Below, piece by piece: positions 53,100 through 62,328 of a stretch of 64,000 bases of DNA. Each line of letters opens with the position of its first letter. Positions within the stretch are counted from its first letter, which is position 1. Made by a program: the position numbers and the translations under genes. This DNA comes from Bin87 sp965220105 (GTDB lineage Bacteria > Chloroflexota > Dehalococcoidia > Lucifugimonadales > UBA3495), in the NCBI GenBank assembly GCA_965220105.1, contig OZ244811.1:1798001-1862000 (forward strand), read 5' to 3'. Below the pieces are notes generated by a model. It did not search any database. It saw only the letters and a program-made list of their open reading frames with translations, and was not told the origin of the DNA.

Positions 53100-54125
53100 T
53101 TATTGGGGGTAGAAGGCTTCGGATGGTCCGTCGAAAACGGGACCAACGTTGACCGCGTCCAGAGGGGAGGCGTCGCCGCCCAGGGCGGGGATCATAATGC
53201 GTAAATTGGATACGGCAAGGCCCAGATAGCTGTGGAACGGGTCGCCGGGCTCGCCGGGCAAATCATCATCGCTGAGTTCGTCGATGTAGGCGGCGCCCGA
53301 CTCGGCGGCGATGGTCCGCATTACGTCGCTGGGAAAGACGTCGGAACCGAAAACGGCCGGTATCCGTTCGGACTCAATCTGGGTGATGAGGGCCGCGACC
53401 TCCCGGGCCGAAGGCTCGGAAAAGTCGGAGGGTTGGACGGCTCCGATGACCGTCATGCCGTAGCGCTCGGCGAAGTAGGCCCAGGAATCATGATAGGTGA
53501 GGAGCTTGCGGTTGCGTTCCGGCACGGTGGTTACCGCGGCCTGGATGGCGGCGTCCAGGTCGGCGATGCGGGCGGCGAAGGCTTTGTAGTTGGCGGAGTA
53601 ATACTGGCCGTTATCCGGGTCGCGGTCCGTCAGAACGTCGCGAACCAGCTCGGCGTAACGCAGCGACAGGATGGGGTCGGGCCAGAGGTGAGGGTTCGGG
53701 TGCCCGTGATCTTCGGGAAATGAGAAATCAAACTTCCACTGGTCACGGGCGACGGTCTGGTCGCCCAGGCTGGTGATGGCGGCGCCGGGCTGGAGGTTGG
53801 CGCGGGCCATCTCCAGGGTGGGTTCCTCCAGGAAAAGGCCGTTCAGGAAAACGATATCGGCCTGGGCCAATATTGCGGCGACCGAGGGCGCCGGCTCAAA
53901 GGTGTGGGAGTTGACACCCTCGGGCACGATACCCCGCAGTTTGATGCGGGTACCGCCGATGCTCTCCACGATGCTGGTGATGGGTGACACGGTGGCTACG
54001 ACATTAAGGGTATCGTTCGAGGGCCTGGACGGTACAGTGTTGGCGGCGGGTTCCGGTGGATTGGCGCAGGACAACGCGATCAGTAACGCAACAAAGCCCA
54101 ACGCGGCGAAAACTAATAGGCGCAA
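53100..54125 (-). CDS. znuA: Zinc-type ABC substrate-binding lipoprotein (ZnuA-like)
   Basis: The 341-residue protein has a lipobox LIALSC (C20) and a short linker, then the cluster A-I fold. The metal ligands can be placed: H in GVNSHTFEP near 74, H in NPHLWPDP near 146, H in LTYHDSWAYF near 213 and an acidic residue near 280. A histidine at the third position is the pattern of zinc-binding ZnuA; manganese binders such as PsaA have glutamate. The His-rich loop of enteric ZnuA is short here (EDHGHPNPH). It follows the Fur-family regulator by 54 bases. Confidence 0.9.
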   Translation of the reverse strand: MRLLVFAALGFVALLIALSCANPPEPAANTVPSRPSNDTLNVVATVSPITSIVESIGGTRIKLRGIVPEGVNSHTFEPAPSVAAILAQADIVFLNGLFLEEPTLEMARANLQPGAAITSLGDQTVARDQWKFDFSFPEDHGHPNPHLWPDPILSLRYAELVRDVLTDRDPDNGQYYSANYKAFAARIADLDAAIQAAVTTVPERNRKLLTYHDSWAYFAERYGMTVIGAVQPSDFSEPSAREVAALITQIESERIPAVFGSDVFPSDVMRTIAAESGAAYIDELSDDDLPGEPGDPFHSYLGLAVSNLRIMIPALGGDASPLDAVNVGPVFDGPSEAFYPQ

Positions 54126-54179
54126 TATACCTCTGCTCTCCTGTTGGACTAATCGGAGAACCGTTAGACAGGCGCCCGG

Positions 54180-54614
54180 TTATTGAGACACCTGGGTCTG
54201 GCACGTTGAGCAAGTTCCGCCGATGGTAAGGTTTTCCAGATCGGGGGTAAACCCGAATTCCCGCTGCAAGCGCTGGCTGAGCTCCTCCAGGTAGGCGGGG
54301 CTGAGCGTTTGCACGGCGTCGCAACGGGCGCAGACCATGTGGTGGTGCCGGTTGTGCTGGTCGGTGAGCTCGAAGTGGAGTTTGTTGCCGATGACCACTT
54401 CGGTCACGACGCCTTCGCGCTTCAATAGCTGCAACGTGCGATACACCGTGGCGAGGTCAACATACGGGTGCTGAATTTTGACCTGGGTCCACACTTCGTC
54501 GGCCCCGACGTGACCGGAGCGACCAGCGACAATGTCCAGCACGGACAGGCGTTGCGGTGTCATCCGATAGCCCTGAGTACGCAATCGATCTACGGCGAGT
54601 TCGTGACCAGACAT
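54180..54614 (-). CDS. Fur-family regulator, probably Zur
   Basis: The 144-residue protein has a winged helix with MTPQRLSVLDIVAG near 18-31 and DLATVYRTLQLLKREG. It then has the regulatory metal segment HHHMVCARCD (about residues 89-98), with the first cysteine pair, and CSTCQ at the end with the second. Both CxxC pairs form the structural zinc site. Its place at the head of a znuACB run argues for a zinc sensor (Zur), but PerR or Mur types cannot be excluded by sequence. It would repress the operon, including itself, when zinc is plentiful. Confidence 0.88.
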   Translation of the reverse strand: MSGHELAVDRLRTQGYRMTPQRLSVLDIVAGRSGHVGADEVWTQVKIQHPYVDLATVYRTLQLLKREGVVTEVVIGNKLHFELTDQHNRHHHMVCARCDAVQTLSPAYLEELSQRLQREFGFTPDLENLTIGGTCSTCQTQVSQ

Positions 54615-54652
54615 GGTACACCTGCTTTATTGCAATGATTTGCGGTAGCCAA

Positions 54653-54680
54653 TGATAGCACAGCGGGTACTGTTGTCAAT
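54653..54680 (-). promoter_or_regulatory. Candidate promoter of the zur-znuACB unit
   Basis: On the minus strand TTGACA and TATCAT are separated by about 16 bases, and the start codon follows about 40 bases later. Two ATCATTG motifs lie between the -10 box and the start and could be part of a regulator site. Confidence 0.5.
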
Positions 54681-54725
54681 GCTGCGTTGATGAGGAAAGC
54701 AGAGGCTTTCTATTCCCGCCCAACC

Positions 54726-54802
54726 GTCATTCCAGCGCAAGCGGGAATCCAGAGCGTTCTTGTCGTACAGGACGCTGGATTCTCTCTTACGCTGGAATTA
54801 CG
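54726..54802. repeat. Dispersed palindrome in the 305-base gap after zur
   Basis: GTCATTCCAGCGCAAGCGGG at the left and CTTACGCTGGAATTA at the right are inverted relatives, with AATCCAGAGCG...ACGCTGGATT nested inside. It is the common intergenic repeat beginning GTCATTCC..GC found in many genomes. The gap at 54615-54919 holds this repeat and the zur promoter but no gene. Confidence 0.65.
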
Positions 54803-54919
54803 GAGAGAACGCGTTTGCCCTGCCTGGTTCCGCTGTAGTCGCCGGGCGGCCGGTCATTCGTGCTATGCTTTGGGCCACTATTCCCAAGGGCAACTTAAAA
54901 ATACGAGCAAGGCAATCGA

Positions 54920-57031
54920 ATGCGGCGCGCCATCGTAATCTCCCTAATCATACTGGGGATTATCTCCGGGGTTCTGGGAACCACTATGGTCTATGCGTGG
55001 GACGCGGTGGTGGACAGTGACGAGGCGGCGCAGCGAGCGGTTAGCGCTTTGTCGCAGCCGGAAATGCGGGAGCTAATCGCCGAACAGGTGGTTGACCAGA
55101 TTGTAGTTGTCGCCCCCGATGCCCTGGCGGTGCGCCCCTTGCTCAAGCAGGTGGTGATGGGCGTGCTGGCGACTCCGAGTTTCCAATCGGTCTTGCAGCG
55201 GGCCCTCCGCGACCTGCACCAGACGATATTTATCGGCAACACCAATACCCTGACGGTTGAGCTGACCGATACGGTCCTGGTGGTTAAGACGCAGGTGAGC
55301 GCTCTGAGCCCCGAGTGGGGCGCCCGGATTCCCGACGAAATTACCGATGCGCTCATCGACATCCAGTCCGATCCCCTGCTCCTGGAGGCGGTGCGCGCCG
55401 GAGAGATGATTCGCGTCCTGGCCCTGGGGTTGCCCCTGCTGGCGCTGGCGGCGTTTGCGGGCGCGGTATTGCTGGCGGCCGACCGCCGGCGGGCGCTGGT
55501 CTGGGTCGGATTTGGCGTCATCGGCGCCGGTTTGTTCATTCTCATCGCCGAAGAAGCGGGCGGCCTGCTCGTTGCCGGGTTGTTCGAGAGCGAGACGGCA
55601 GTCCTCGTGGCCCGGGTTTTCTGGGACGCCTTTGCTGCCGACTTGGGCGTGTGGGGGCTGATTGTGATCGGGGCCGGAGCCGTGCTGGTGGCTGCCTTAT
55701 GGTGGATGTCGGAACCCATCGACCTGGTGGCCAGGCTGGGACAGGCGAGTCGGTTTCTGCAACCGCCCGCCGCCACGCTCCCCCGATTGGGTTGGGTGAT
55801 GGCCTGCGCCATCGCAGGTGCTCTGTTGGTACTGGCCTGGCAAGAGGCGCTGCGGGTGATGGTCACCTTGGCCGGCGTGGTCTTTTTGGTCGACGCGCTG
55901 GGGGAGTTGTTGCGGCTGATTGCCGCTCGCTCCCTGACGCCCGACTCCCTGACGCCGGCGCCGGGCCGGCAGGCCGGGAGCGGCGTCCGCCGGAAAATCC
56001 TGCTGCTGGGCGGTGGGCTGGCGGCTGCCGCGGCAATCATCGTAGGAGGGTTATTCGCCATCCAGCGCAGCGGCGGCGAGGGTATCCTGGCTCAGCCGGC
56101 GAACCCGGCCTGCAACGGGCATATCCTCTTGTGCGACCGCCCCTTTGATAACGTTGTTATTGCCGCTACCCACAATTCCATGTCCAGCGCTGCGGATGAG
56201 TTCCTTTTGGCCAACCATGCCCGGGGCATCATTCCGCAACTTGAATCCGGATACCGGGGGTTGTTGATTGATGTGCATTATGGGATTCAGTCGGACCGGG
56301 CACGGGTAGTGGTAACCGACATAGCGGCGGTTACGCCGGAAAAGCGGCAGCAATTGGTGAAGGATTTGGGCGAGGCGGCGGTGCGGTCGGCCGAGGAACT
56401 CCGCCAGCGCAACTACAACGCCGGCGGCGCCCGCGATCTGTACCTCTGTCACCGGCTGCGCGAGATTGGCGCGACCCCCTTTGCGGTGGCACTGGAAGGA
56501 ATCCGCGCCTGGATGGACGACAACCCCCGCGAAGTCCTGGTTATTATTATTGAAGACCACGCCGCTCCTGCCGACGTTACCGATGCTTTCGCAAAAGCCG
56601 GGTTGCTCCCTTACACTCATACCCAGGCCTTGGGTGCGCCGTGGCCCACGCTGCGCGAAATGATTGACTCCGGCCGGCGGCTGGTGGTGCTGGCCGAGAA
56701 CGACACCGGCGGCGTGCCTTGGTACCATGACGCTTACACCTACACTCAGGAGACGCCGTATGCCTTCGACGCTGTTGAGCAATTCAACTGCGCCGCTAAC
56801 CCCGGCCGTCCGGACAGTCCCCTGTTTATGATTAACCATTGGGTCACTCCGGCATTTGCCGGGGCCGGGGCCGTCGCCAATTCCGCCGAAACTCTCAACG
56901 GGCGGGTCGCCGACTGCTTGGAAACGCGGGGCCTGACTCCCAATATCATAGGGGTTGATTTCTACAGCATAGGCGAGGCCGTGGCTGTCGCTCGCGCCCT
57001 CAACGGATTGCCCCCGCCAGCAGACCAGTAA
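54920..57031 (+). CDS. Multi-span membrane protein fused to a PI-PLC-X-like phosphodiesterase domain
   Basis: The 703-residue protein has two parts. Residues 1-390 hold an N-terminal span, a soluble segment of about 140 residues, and six or seven further spans. Residues 395-703 face the outside if the topology is as expected. They resemble the PI-PLC X domain: VVIAATHNSMSS near 417 with the first catalytic-type histidine, IPQLESGYRGLLIDVHYG, YLCHRLREIG with a second histidine, and IRAWMDDNPREVLVIIIEDH near 530. Such domains cleave phosphoinositides or related lipids. The membrane fusion is unusual. No ribosome site is clear before the ATG. The HerA-partner gene follows after 31 bases. Confidence 0.72.
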   Translation: MRRAIVISLIILGIISGVLGTTMVYAWDAVVDSDEAAQRAVSALSQPEMRELIAEQVVDQIVVVAPDALAVRPLLKQVVMGVLATPSFQSVLQRALRDLHQTIFIGNTNTLTVELTDTVLVVKTQVSALSPEWGARIPDEITDALIDIQSDPLLLEAVRAGEMIRVLALGLPLLALAAFAGAVLLAADRRRALVWVGFGVIGAGLFILIAEEAGGLLVAGLFESETAVLVARVFWDAFAADLGVWGLIVIGAGAVLVAALWWMSEPIDLVARLGQASRFLQPPAATLPRLGWVMACAIAGALLVLAWQEALRVMVTLAGVVFLVDALGELLRLIAARSLTPDSLTPAPGRQAGSGVRRKILLLGGGLAAAAAIIVGGLFAIQRSGGEGILAQPANPACNGHILLCDRPFDNVVIAATHNSMSSAADEFLLANHARGIIPQLESGYRGLLIDVHYGIQSDRARVVVTDIAAVTPEKRQQLVKDLGEAAVRSAEELRQRNYNAGGARDLYLCHRLREIGATPFAVALEGIRAWMDDNPREVLVIIIEDHAAPADVTDAFAKAGLLPYTHTQALGAPWPTLREMIDSGRRLVVLAENDTGGVPWYHDAYTYTQETPYAFDAVEQFNCAANPGRPDSPLFMINHWVTPAFAGAGAVANSAETLNGRVADCLETRGLTPNIIGVDFYSIGEAVAVARALNGLPPPADQ

Positions 57032-57062
57032 AACGGCCGGCATCGGAGCAGCTAGAGTCAAA

Positions 57063-57659
57063 GTGACTGGATTGGAAACTCAACGCCGGGTTGGCGAAGT
57101 GATTGTTTCCCACACGGAACGGGTGGAGGTGCAGTGTTACGAACTGCACTCGCCGCCGCCGTTGGGGTCGCTGCTGCGTATCGGGTCGCCGCCGGTTTAT
57201 GCGGTGGTGCGGGAGATTTGGCATGAACCCCTTGATCCGAGCCGTCCACTGACGACACGCGGCGCAGACCTGGAAACGGAAGATGAGGTGTATGCCAACA
57301 ACCCGCAACTGGCGGCGGTGCTGACTACGCGCTTCGCTGCCACGGTGGTGGGTTACTCCGACGGGACCACCGGTATCAGACCGGGAGTGCCGCCAACGCC
57401 GCCCAATCTCCACGCCTTCGTCTTCCGATGCGACGCCCCCGAGATGGCGTCGCTGGCCGGCCAACCCGGCTCCGTTAGGTTGTTAGTGGCCGACGGATCC
57501 GTGGCGGGGGATTTGGCGTTTTTGGCCTTTTTGCGACGCGCCGCCGACGGTGTGGCCGACCGGCGCGGGTTTCTGGTCAGCGCCGGCCGGATGTTGGCTA
57601 CAGAGTTGTCCGGCCAAAGCCAACGACTGCACGCCCTGCTGCGGGAGATGGCGTTATGA
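57063..57659 (+). CDS. HerA-associated small protein, unknown
   Basis: The 198-residue protein begins with a beta-rich stretch, RRVGEVIVSHTERVEVQCYEL, that resembles the start of HAS-barrel domains found on HerA-type ATPases. A helical C-terminus follows (MLATELSGQSQRLHALLREM). Its stop overlaps the start of the ATPase gene (ATGA), which implies translational coupling and a shared complex. It shows no NurA nuclease motif. A structural partner or loader for the ATPase is inferred. A helical end near 180-195 could be the contact surface. Confidence 0.65.
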   Translation: MTGLETQRRVGEVIVSHTERVEVQCYELHSPPPLGSLLRIGSPPVYAVVREIWHEPLDPSRPLTTRGADLETEDEVYANNPQLAAVLTTRFAATVVGYSDGTTGIRPGVPPTPPNLHAFVFRCDAPEMASLAGQPGSVRLLVADGSVAGDLAFLAFLRRAADGVADRRGFLVSAGRMLATELSGQSQRLHALLREMAL

Positions 57660-59389
57660 CGCTGGGCAACGGCAGCGGCAACCCCGACGGTGCGTGGGTA
57701 AATTCCACGCCACTTCCCGAACGGAGACCCCAGGGACGGCGACTCGGCGTAGTGGTGGGCGGGCAGCTGTCTCGTGGGTTGCAGGTGAGGCTGGACGGCT
57801 CGGGCGGAGTTTCCATCGAGGACGTCCAGGTGGGATCATTTGTAACCATCGAGGGTCGACGTCACCGTTACCTGGGCGTTGTCACCGACGTGGAATTGCG
57901 GGTCGCCGATGAGAATTTGCGCCACTTCCCCCCCGACAGCGCCGACGCATTCGTCGCCGAGGTGGTGGGGGGAACGACGGCGTACGGGCTGCTGTCGGTG
58001 ATGCCGGGCATGGCGATGGGCCCGGATGGGGCCGCAAGGGTTGCACCGGAGACGGCGGCGACTATTCCGGAGCATTTTTCGCCGGTTTTCACGGCATCGC
58101 AGGCCGACGTCGACGCTGTGTTCGGCGGGTCGGCGGACAACGCCATGGCCCTGGGGACGCCCCAGGCGATGGATGCGGCCAGCGTGCATCTCGACCTGAG
58201 CGCGCTGGCCAGCCGGTCGGTGGGGATCTTTGGCGCCTCGGGCTCGGGCAAGACGTTCCTGGCGCGAATGCTGCTGGCCGGACTGGTCAAGCGCGGCGAG
58301 GTGGTGTCGCTGGTATTCGATATGCAGAGCGAATACGGCTGGCAGGGCCAGGACAACGACCGGGGGCGGCAGGTGAAGGGACTGAAGCAGTTGTTTCCCA
58401 GTCGCGTGGTCACGTTCACGCTCGACGAATCGAGCAGCCGCCGGAGGGGCGTGGCCTCCGACGGCGTGGTGCGGATCGGTTACGGGGAAATTGAACCGGC
58501 GGATATCGAGGTGCTGCGGGAATCGCTGGGTTTGTCGGCGGTGGCGGCGGCGGCGGCGTACAACCTGGAGCGGCACTTTGGGAGTCGGAACTGGTTGGCG
58601 GCGTTCGTCGCAGCGGAGGGCCCGGACCTTCCAGCGCTATCGGAGGCCATCGGAGTAAATGGTTCGGCGCTGGCGGCCCTGCATCGTCGCCTCTCGGCGT
58701 GGCGACGCTTCGAGTTCCTGGACGCCGACGCCGCTGGAAACTCGGCCGGGAACATCGTGGAGCACCTGCTGCGGGGCAACCACGTGGTGCTTGAGTTCGG
58801 CCAATACGGTCGCAACGAGGCGGCCTACGTCCTGGTCAGCAACCTGCTGACTCGCCGCATCCACGAAGAATGGGTGCGCCGCAAGGAACTGGCCGACGGC
58901 GGACAGGGGGACGACCCGCGCCCGTTGGTCATTTTCATCGAAGAGGCGCACAAATTTCTCACGCCGGAGGTGGCATCGCAGACTGTATTCGGCGCCATCG
59001 CCCGTGAGTTGAGGAAGTACAACGTAACGCTGATGATTGTCGACCAGCGCCCCAGCGGCATCGATTCCGAGGTGATGAGCCAACTGGGAACCCGTTTGAC
59101 CTGCCGGCTTAACGATGACCGGGACATGTCGGCGGTGTTGATGGGAGCGAGAGATTCCGGGCAGCTGCGGGACGTGATGTCACGGCTGAGCAATCGGCAG
59201 CAGGCGTTGGTGTTCGGCCACGCGGCGCCCATGCCCCTGGTATTGCGACCGCGGGACTACAACGAGAGTTTCTACCGGGATATGGCATTGCCGCCAGGTG
59301 TGGAGCCGACGGCGACGCCGCTGACGCCGCTGGAAACGGACCAGGAACGTCTCCAGCGGGAAATCGACGAGTTGTTCCCGCCAGGTTGA
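57656..59389 (+). CDS. HerA-type hexameric DNA translocase ATPase
   Basis: The 577-residue protein has an N-terminal HAS-barrel (about residues 25-110) and a FtsK/HerA-like ATPase core. Walker A is GASGSGKT at 193-200, Walker B LVIFIEEAHKF near 425 with two adjacent glutamates, sensor-type segment LMIVDQRPSGID, and a likely arginine finger in the LGTRLTCRLND region near 480. HerA proteins translocate DNA, usually with the NurA nuclease, in end resection. No nurA is next to it; its coupled partner is a small beta-rich protein. It may serve repair, segregation or defence. Confidence 0.85.
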   Translation: MTLGNGSGNPDGAWVNSTPLPERRPQGRRLGVVVGGQLSRGLQVRLDGSGGVSIEDVQVGSFVTIEGRRHRYLGVVTDVELRVADENLRHFPPDSADAFVAEVVGGTTAYGLLSVMPGMAMGPDGAARVAPETAATIPEHFSPVFTASQADVDAVFGGSADNAMALGTPQAMDAASVHLDLSALASRSVGIFGASGSGKTFLARMLLAGLVKRGEVVSLVFDMQSEYGWQGQDNDRGRQVKGLKQLFPSRVVTFTLDESSSRRRGVASDGVVRIGYGEIEPADIEVLRESLGLSAVAAAAAYNLERHFGSRNWLAAFVAAEGPDLPALSEAIGVNGSALAALHRRLSAWRRFEFLDADAAGNSAGNIVEHLLRGNHVVLEFGQYGRNEAAYVLVSNLLTRRIHEEWVRRKELADGGQGDDPRPLVIFIEEAHKFLTPEVASQTVFGAIARELRKYNVTLMIVDQRPSGIDSEVMSQLGTRLTCRLNDDRDMSAVLMGARDSGQLRDVMSRLSNRQQALVFGHAAPMPLVLRPRDYNESFYRDMALPPGVEPTATPLTPLETDQERLQREIDELFPPG

Positions 59390-59442
59390 TCTACTACTCA
59401 CTGGGTTGGTCGGCGTACTGGGCTGGACGTTGAGAGGCGCTA

Positions 59443-60282
59443 ATGAAGATAATCGGCACTTGCGAAGAGATGGCGGCGTTGTGCCGCGCGGCAGGTCGTC
59501 CCCTGGGTTTGGTGCCCACCATGGGCGCGCTGCACGCCGGGCATCTGTCGTTGACCCGGCGTGCACGAGCGGACAACGCTACGCTGGCGGTTTCCATCTT
59601 CGTCAATCCCACCCAGTTCAGCGCCGGCGAGGATTTTTCCAGCTACCCCCGCAGCATGGCACGGGATTTGGCATTGCTGGAGGAACAGGGGACCGACCTG
59701 GTATTTGCGCCCCCGCCGGAGGAGGTGTACCCGGCCGGATTCGACACCTGGGTCGAGCCCGGCGCGGTTGCCGAAGGGCAGGAGGGAGCGGCCCGTCCGG
59801 GGCATTTCCGCGGCGTGGCAACGGTGGTGGCCAAGCTCTTCAACGTGGTGCGGCCCGACCGGGCGTATTTCGGCCAGAAGGACGGTCAGCAGGTGGCGGT
59901 GATACGGCGCATGGCGCAGGACCTGGATATGGGCGTCGAGGTGGTCACCATGCCTACCATAAGGGAGCCGGACGGCCTGGCCATGAGCAGTCGCAACGCG
60001 TATCTGACCGCCGACGAACGCGCGGCGGCGCCGGTGATATACCGGGCGTTGTGCGCTGCCGAGCGGCTCTGGGCATCAGGAGAGCGGGATGCGGGCCGGT
60101 TGCGAGCGGCGGCGCTGGAGGTGTTGAGCGCCGAGCCGTTGGTGGAGGAGGTTGACTACGTAAGCGTGGTGGACGCGGACAGCATGGCGGTGGTGGACGT
60201 AGTCCACGGGCGGCGGGTGATGGTGGCGGTGGCGGCTAGGGTGGGGGCGGTGCGGCTGATAGATAACGTGGTGTTAGGGTAG
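59443..60282 (+). CDS. panC: Pantothenate synthetase
   Basis: The 279-residue protein has all PanC motifs: PTMGALHAGH at about 25-34 with the HxGH ATP-binding set, FVNPTQF, RPGHFRGVATVVAKLFN, AYFGQKDGQQ with the KD pair, and MSSRNAYL near 184. It joins pantoate and beta-alanine with ATP. panE in this window supplies pantoate; panB and panD are not here. It starts 53 bases after the HerA gene. No damage is seen. Confidence 0.96.
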   Translation: MKIIGTCEEMAALCRAAGRPLGLVPTMGALHAGHLSLTRRARADNATLAVSIFVNPTQFSAGEDFSSYPRSMARDLALLEEQGTDLVFAPPPEEVYPAGFDTWVEPGAVAEGQEGAARPGHFRGVATVVAKLFNVVRPDRAYFGQKDGQQVAVIRRMAQDLDMGVEVVTMPTIREPDGLAMSSRNAYLTADERAAAPVIYRALCAAERLWASGERDAGRLRAAALEVLSAEPLVEEVDYVSVVDADSMAVVDVVHGRRVMVAVAARVGAVRLIDNVVLG

Positions 60283-60314
60283 AGATAAAACTTATTCGCG
60301 ATATATTCAATTAT

Positions 60315-62050
60315 CTATCGCATTGTTCTTAAGGACTCGAGGTTTCGTTGGGCTAACTTCCTGTGGTAGTCACGAACTGATGGATCGCTGGCTATAGAGG
60401 CCATCCCTGCAATAGCCTCGTCAACCATGCCTAACTCAGCCAAATATTCTGCTGCATCATTGCGATGAGAACATTCAGCCTCGGGATGGTTTGCCAGGGC
60501 GACCAATGCAGGTATTACTATGTCGGTTTTGCCAGAACCCACTAGGGCTTTAGCGGCCACGCATATACCGCTGCCATTGGTAGCAACGTTAGTGATTATA
60601 GATGTGAATACCGACACTGCTTCGTCAGCCTTGCCAAGATCGGCAAGTAAGATGGCAGCGTGGCCCTGGTGCTCCCGGCGTATTTGACGTTTTGGGCTAT
60701 TGGTATGAACGCATCGATCGCTTCTTCGGTCCTGCCCAAAGCAGCAAGGTCACGAGCGGCGCTTTCTCGAATGTCGATTTGCGCTCGACGGTTGTTGACC
60801 AGTGCAATCATCCCTGCCGCCGCTTCGCCAATTTCGCCCAGGTCCAAAAGAACCTGGGCAGCACGATGCTGGGCTGAATATCTGGTGTTCGGTGCATCGA
60901 CAATGGAGATAAGGGCAGGTACGCTTTCCTGGGCCATGTCCCGGTCAACCAAGTCCTTTGCTGCCAACATCCGTGCATATCTATCGGCGGTTATATTGTT
61001 GGCCAATGTTGTCAAGGCCGCGTTTGCTTCGTCAGGATGCCCCATGTCGGATAAAGTTTTTGACGCTGCTACGGCGTACTCGCCAGTGCCATTAGCCAAG
61101 GTTTTTAGTGCATTTACCGCTTCCGGTCTTTTGCCCAAGTCACTAAGAATTTGTGCCGCCTGTACTTTGTAATGGCCCGAAATGGATTGATCGTTGCAGA
61201 TGTGGATAAGCGATTCCGTAGCTGTATCTACATCGCCCATTTTGCTTATAGCTTGGGCTGCTCGCACCTTATCGGGATCGTAGATTGATTGATCGTTGCA
61301 GATGCGGACAAGCGATTCCACAGCCATATCTACATTGCCCAATTTACCAATAGCTTGGGCAGCCAGTATTCTGGCGTAGCCGTGTACAGATTTGTCTTTG
61401 GCAACACTGATAAGTGCTCGCATGGCTATGGCAATTTCATCGAGTTTACCTATAGCTTGCGCGGCTAACATCCGATGATACGCGGAAATGTTATCGGAGC
61501 CGATGGTATCAGCGAGAATTCCAACGGCAGTCTCTTTTTCACCTATGATGCTGAGTACGTTTGTTGCCATTACCAAGTCATATCCTTGGGCAGTCGTATC
61601 ACGAACTAGGGCAATCAATATCGAAACCGCTTCATCCGTATGCCCGAGGTTGGCAAGCAACTTTGCTGCTGTGACTCTTTCGTCATAGTAAACTGACTGG
61701 TCATTGGCAATTGAGCGGTGTATAGACGCAGCCTCGTCTGCTGCTCCCAAGTCTGCCAATTTTTTGGCGAAATCGGCTTTGTGATGAGGGAGCGCGGCTG
61801 GGTTACTTGCTAGGTTGCCCAGCACCATTATTGCTTGGTCATCTTTAGCATCTGACCGATGAAGTAGCCGTGCTATAAGTCGCAAGTCGCAACTGCTACA
61901 ATTCGAGTCATTAGCCACGACAGCCAGAGGCTCTATCGCTGCATCAGCTTGTCCAGAGCGGATAAGGTGCCCCGCTAACGATAATAAAGTATTTTTATCG
62001 GTTTCGTGATGTCCGTTTATCTTGAGGTTGGTCATTGCTGTACCTACCAT
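60315..62050 (-). pseudogene. Helical-repeat protein (HEAT/TPR-like), split by a frameshift
   Basis: The two frames together encode about 578 residues made of roughly fourteen repeats of 35-40 residues. Each contains a pattern such as AAQAIGKLGNVDMAVESLV, with a conserved LG/D and a following EA. The repeat character is HEAT- or TPR-like, suited to protein binding. A single missing base at 60674-60676 (a run of G on the coding strand) separates KYAG from HAAILLADLGKADEAV. A second ATG at 62035 is an alternative start. The whole stretch is visibly AT-richer than its neighbours, which suggests horizontal origin. No enzymatic domain is attached. Confidence 0.65.
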
Positions 62051-62064
62051 GTGGGAGGATCCTC

Positions 62065-62311
62065 GTGGTTAGAGAGTTGCTAGTGTTGCTGGACGAGGCC
62101 GAATACGCGGCGATTCACGATGCGGCGCAACGGCAACAGATGAGCGTGTCAGAGTTGGGTTCGGCAGGCGCTCTGCGCTGCCAGACGCACCAACCAGGAT
62201 GAAGTCGAAAGAAAATTGCAGGCTTTGGAAAAAGCGTCACAGTGCAACCACCCTACCGCGGACATTGGCCAGATGTTGCGCGAGATAGAAGCAGGCCAGC
62301 GCGCCGAATGA
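62065..62311 (+). pseudogene. Ribbon-helix-helix-like antitoxin fragment with a frameshift
   Basis: From a GTG at 62065 with GGGAGG 8 bases upstream the frame reads ELLVLLDEAEYAAIHDAA, then QMSVSE. If one T at 62155-62156 is removed it continues SEWVRQALCAARRTNQDE and ends after 81 residues at 62311. SVSEWVRQAL is the typical second helix of ribbon-helix-helix antitoxins. With the extra T it stops about 20 codons later. It converges with the fused toxin-antitoxin gene, 17 bases away. No intact toxin follows it on the same strand. Confidence 0.6.
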
Positions 62312-62328
62312 CCGCGCCGCTGCCGTTG

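Noticed and set aside
57063..59389. HerA and its partner as a known HerA-SIR2 or HerA-DUF4297 antiphage system
   Set aside because: The partner is only 198 residues and shows neither a Sir2 nor a nuclease motif, and the neighbours are housekeeping genes such as panC.
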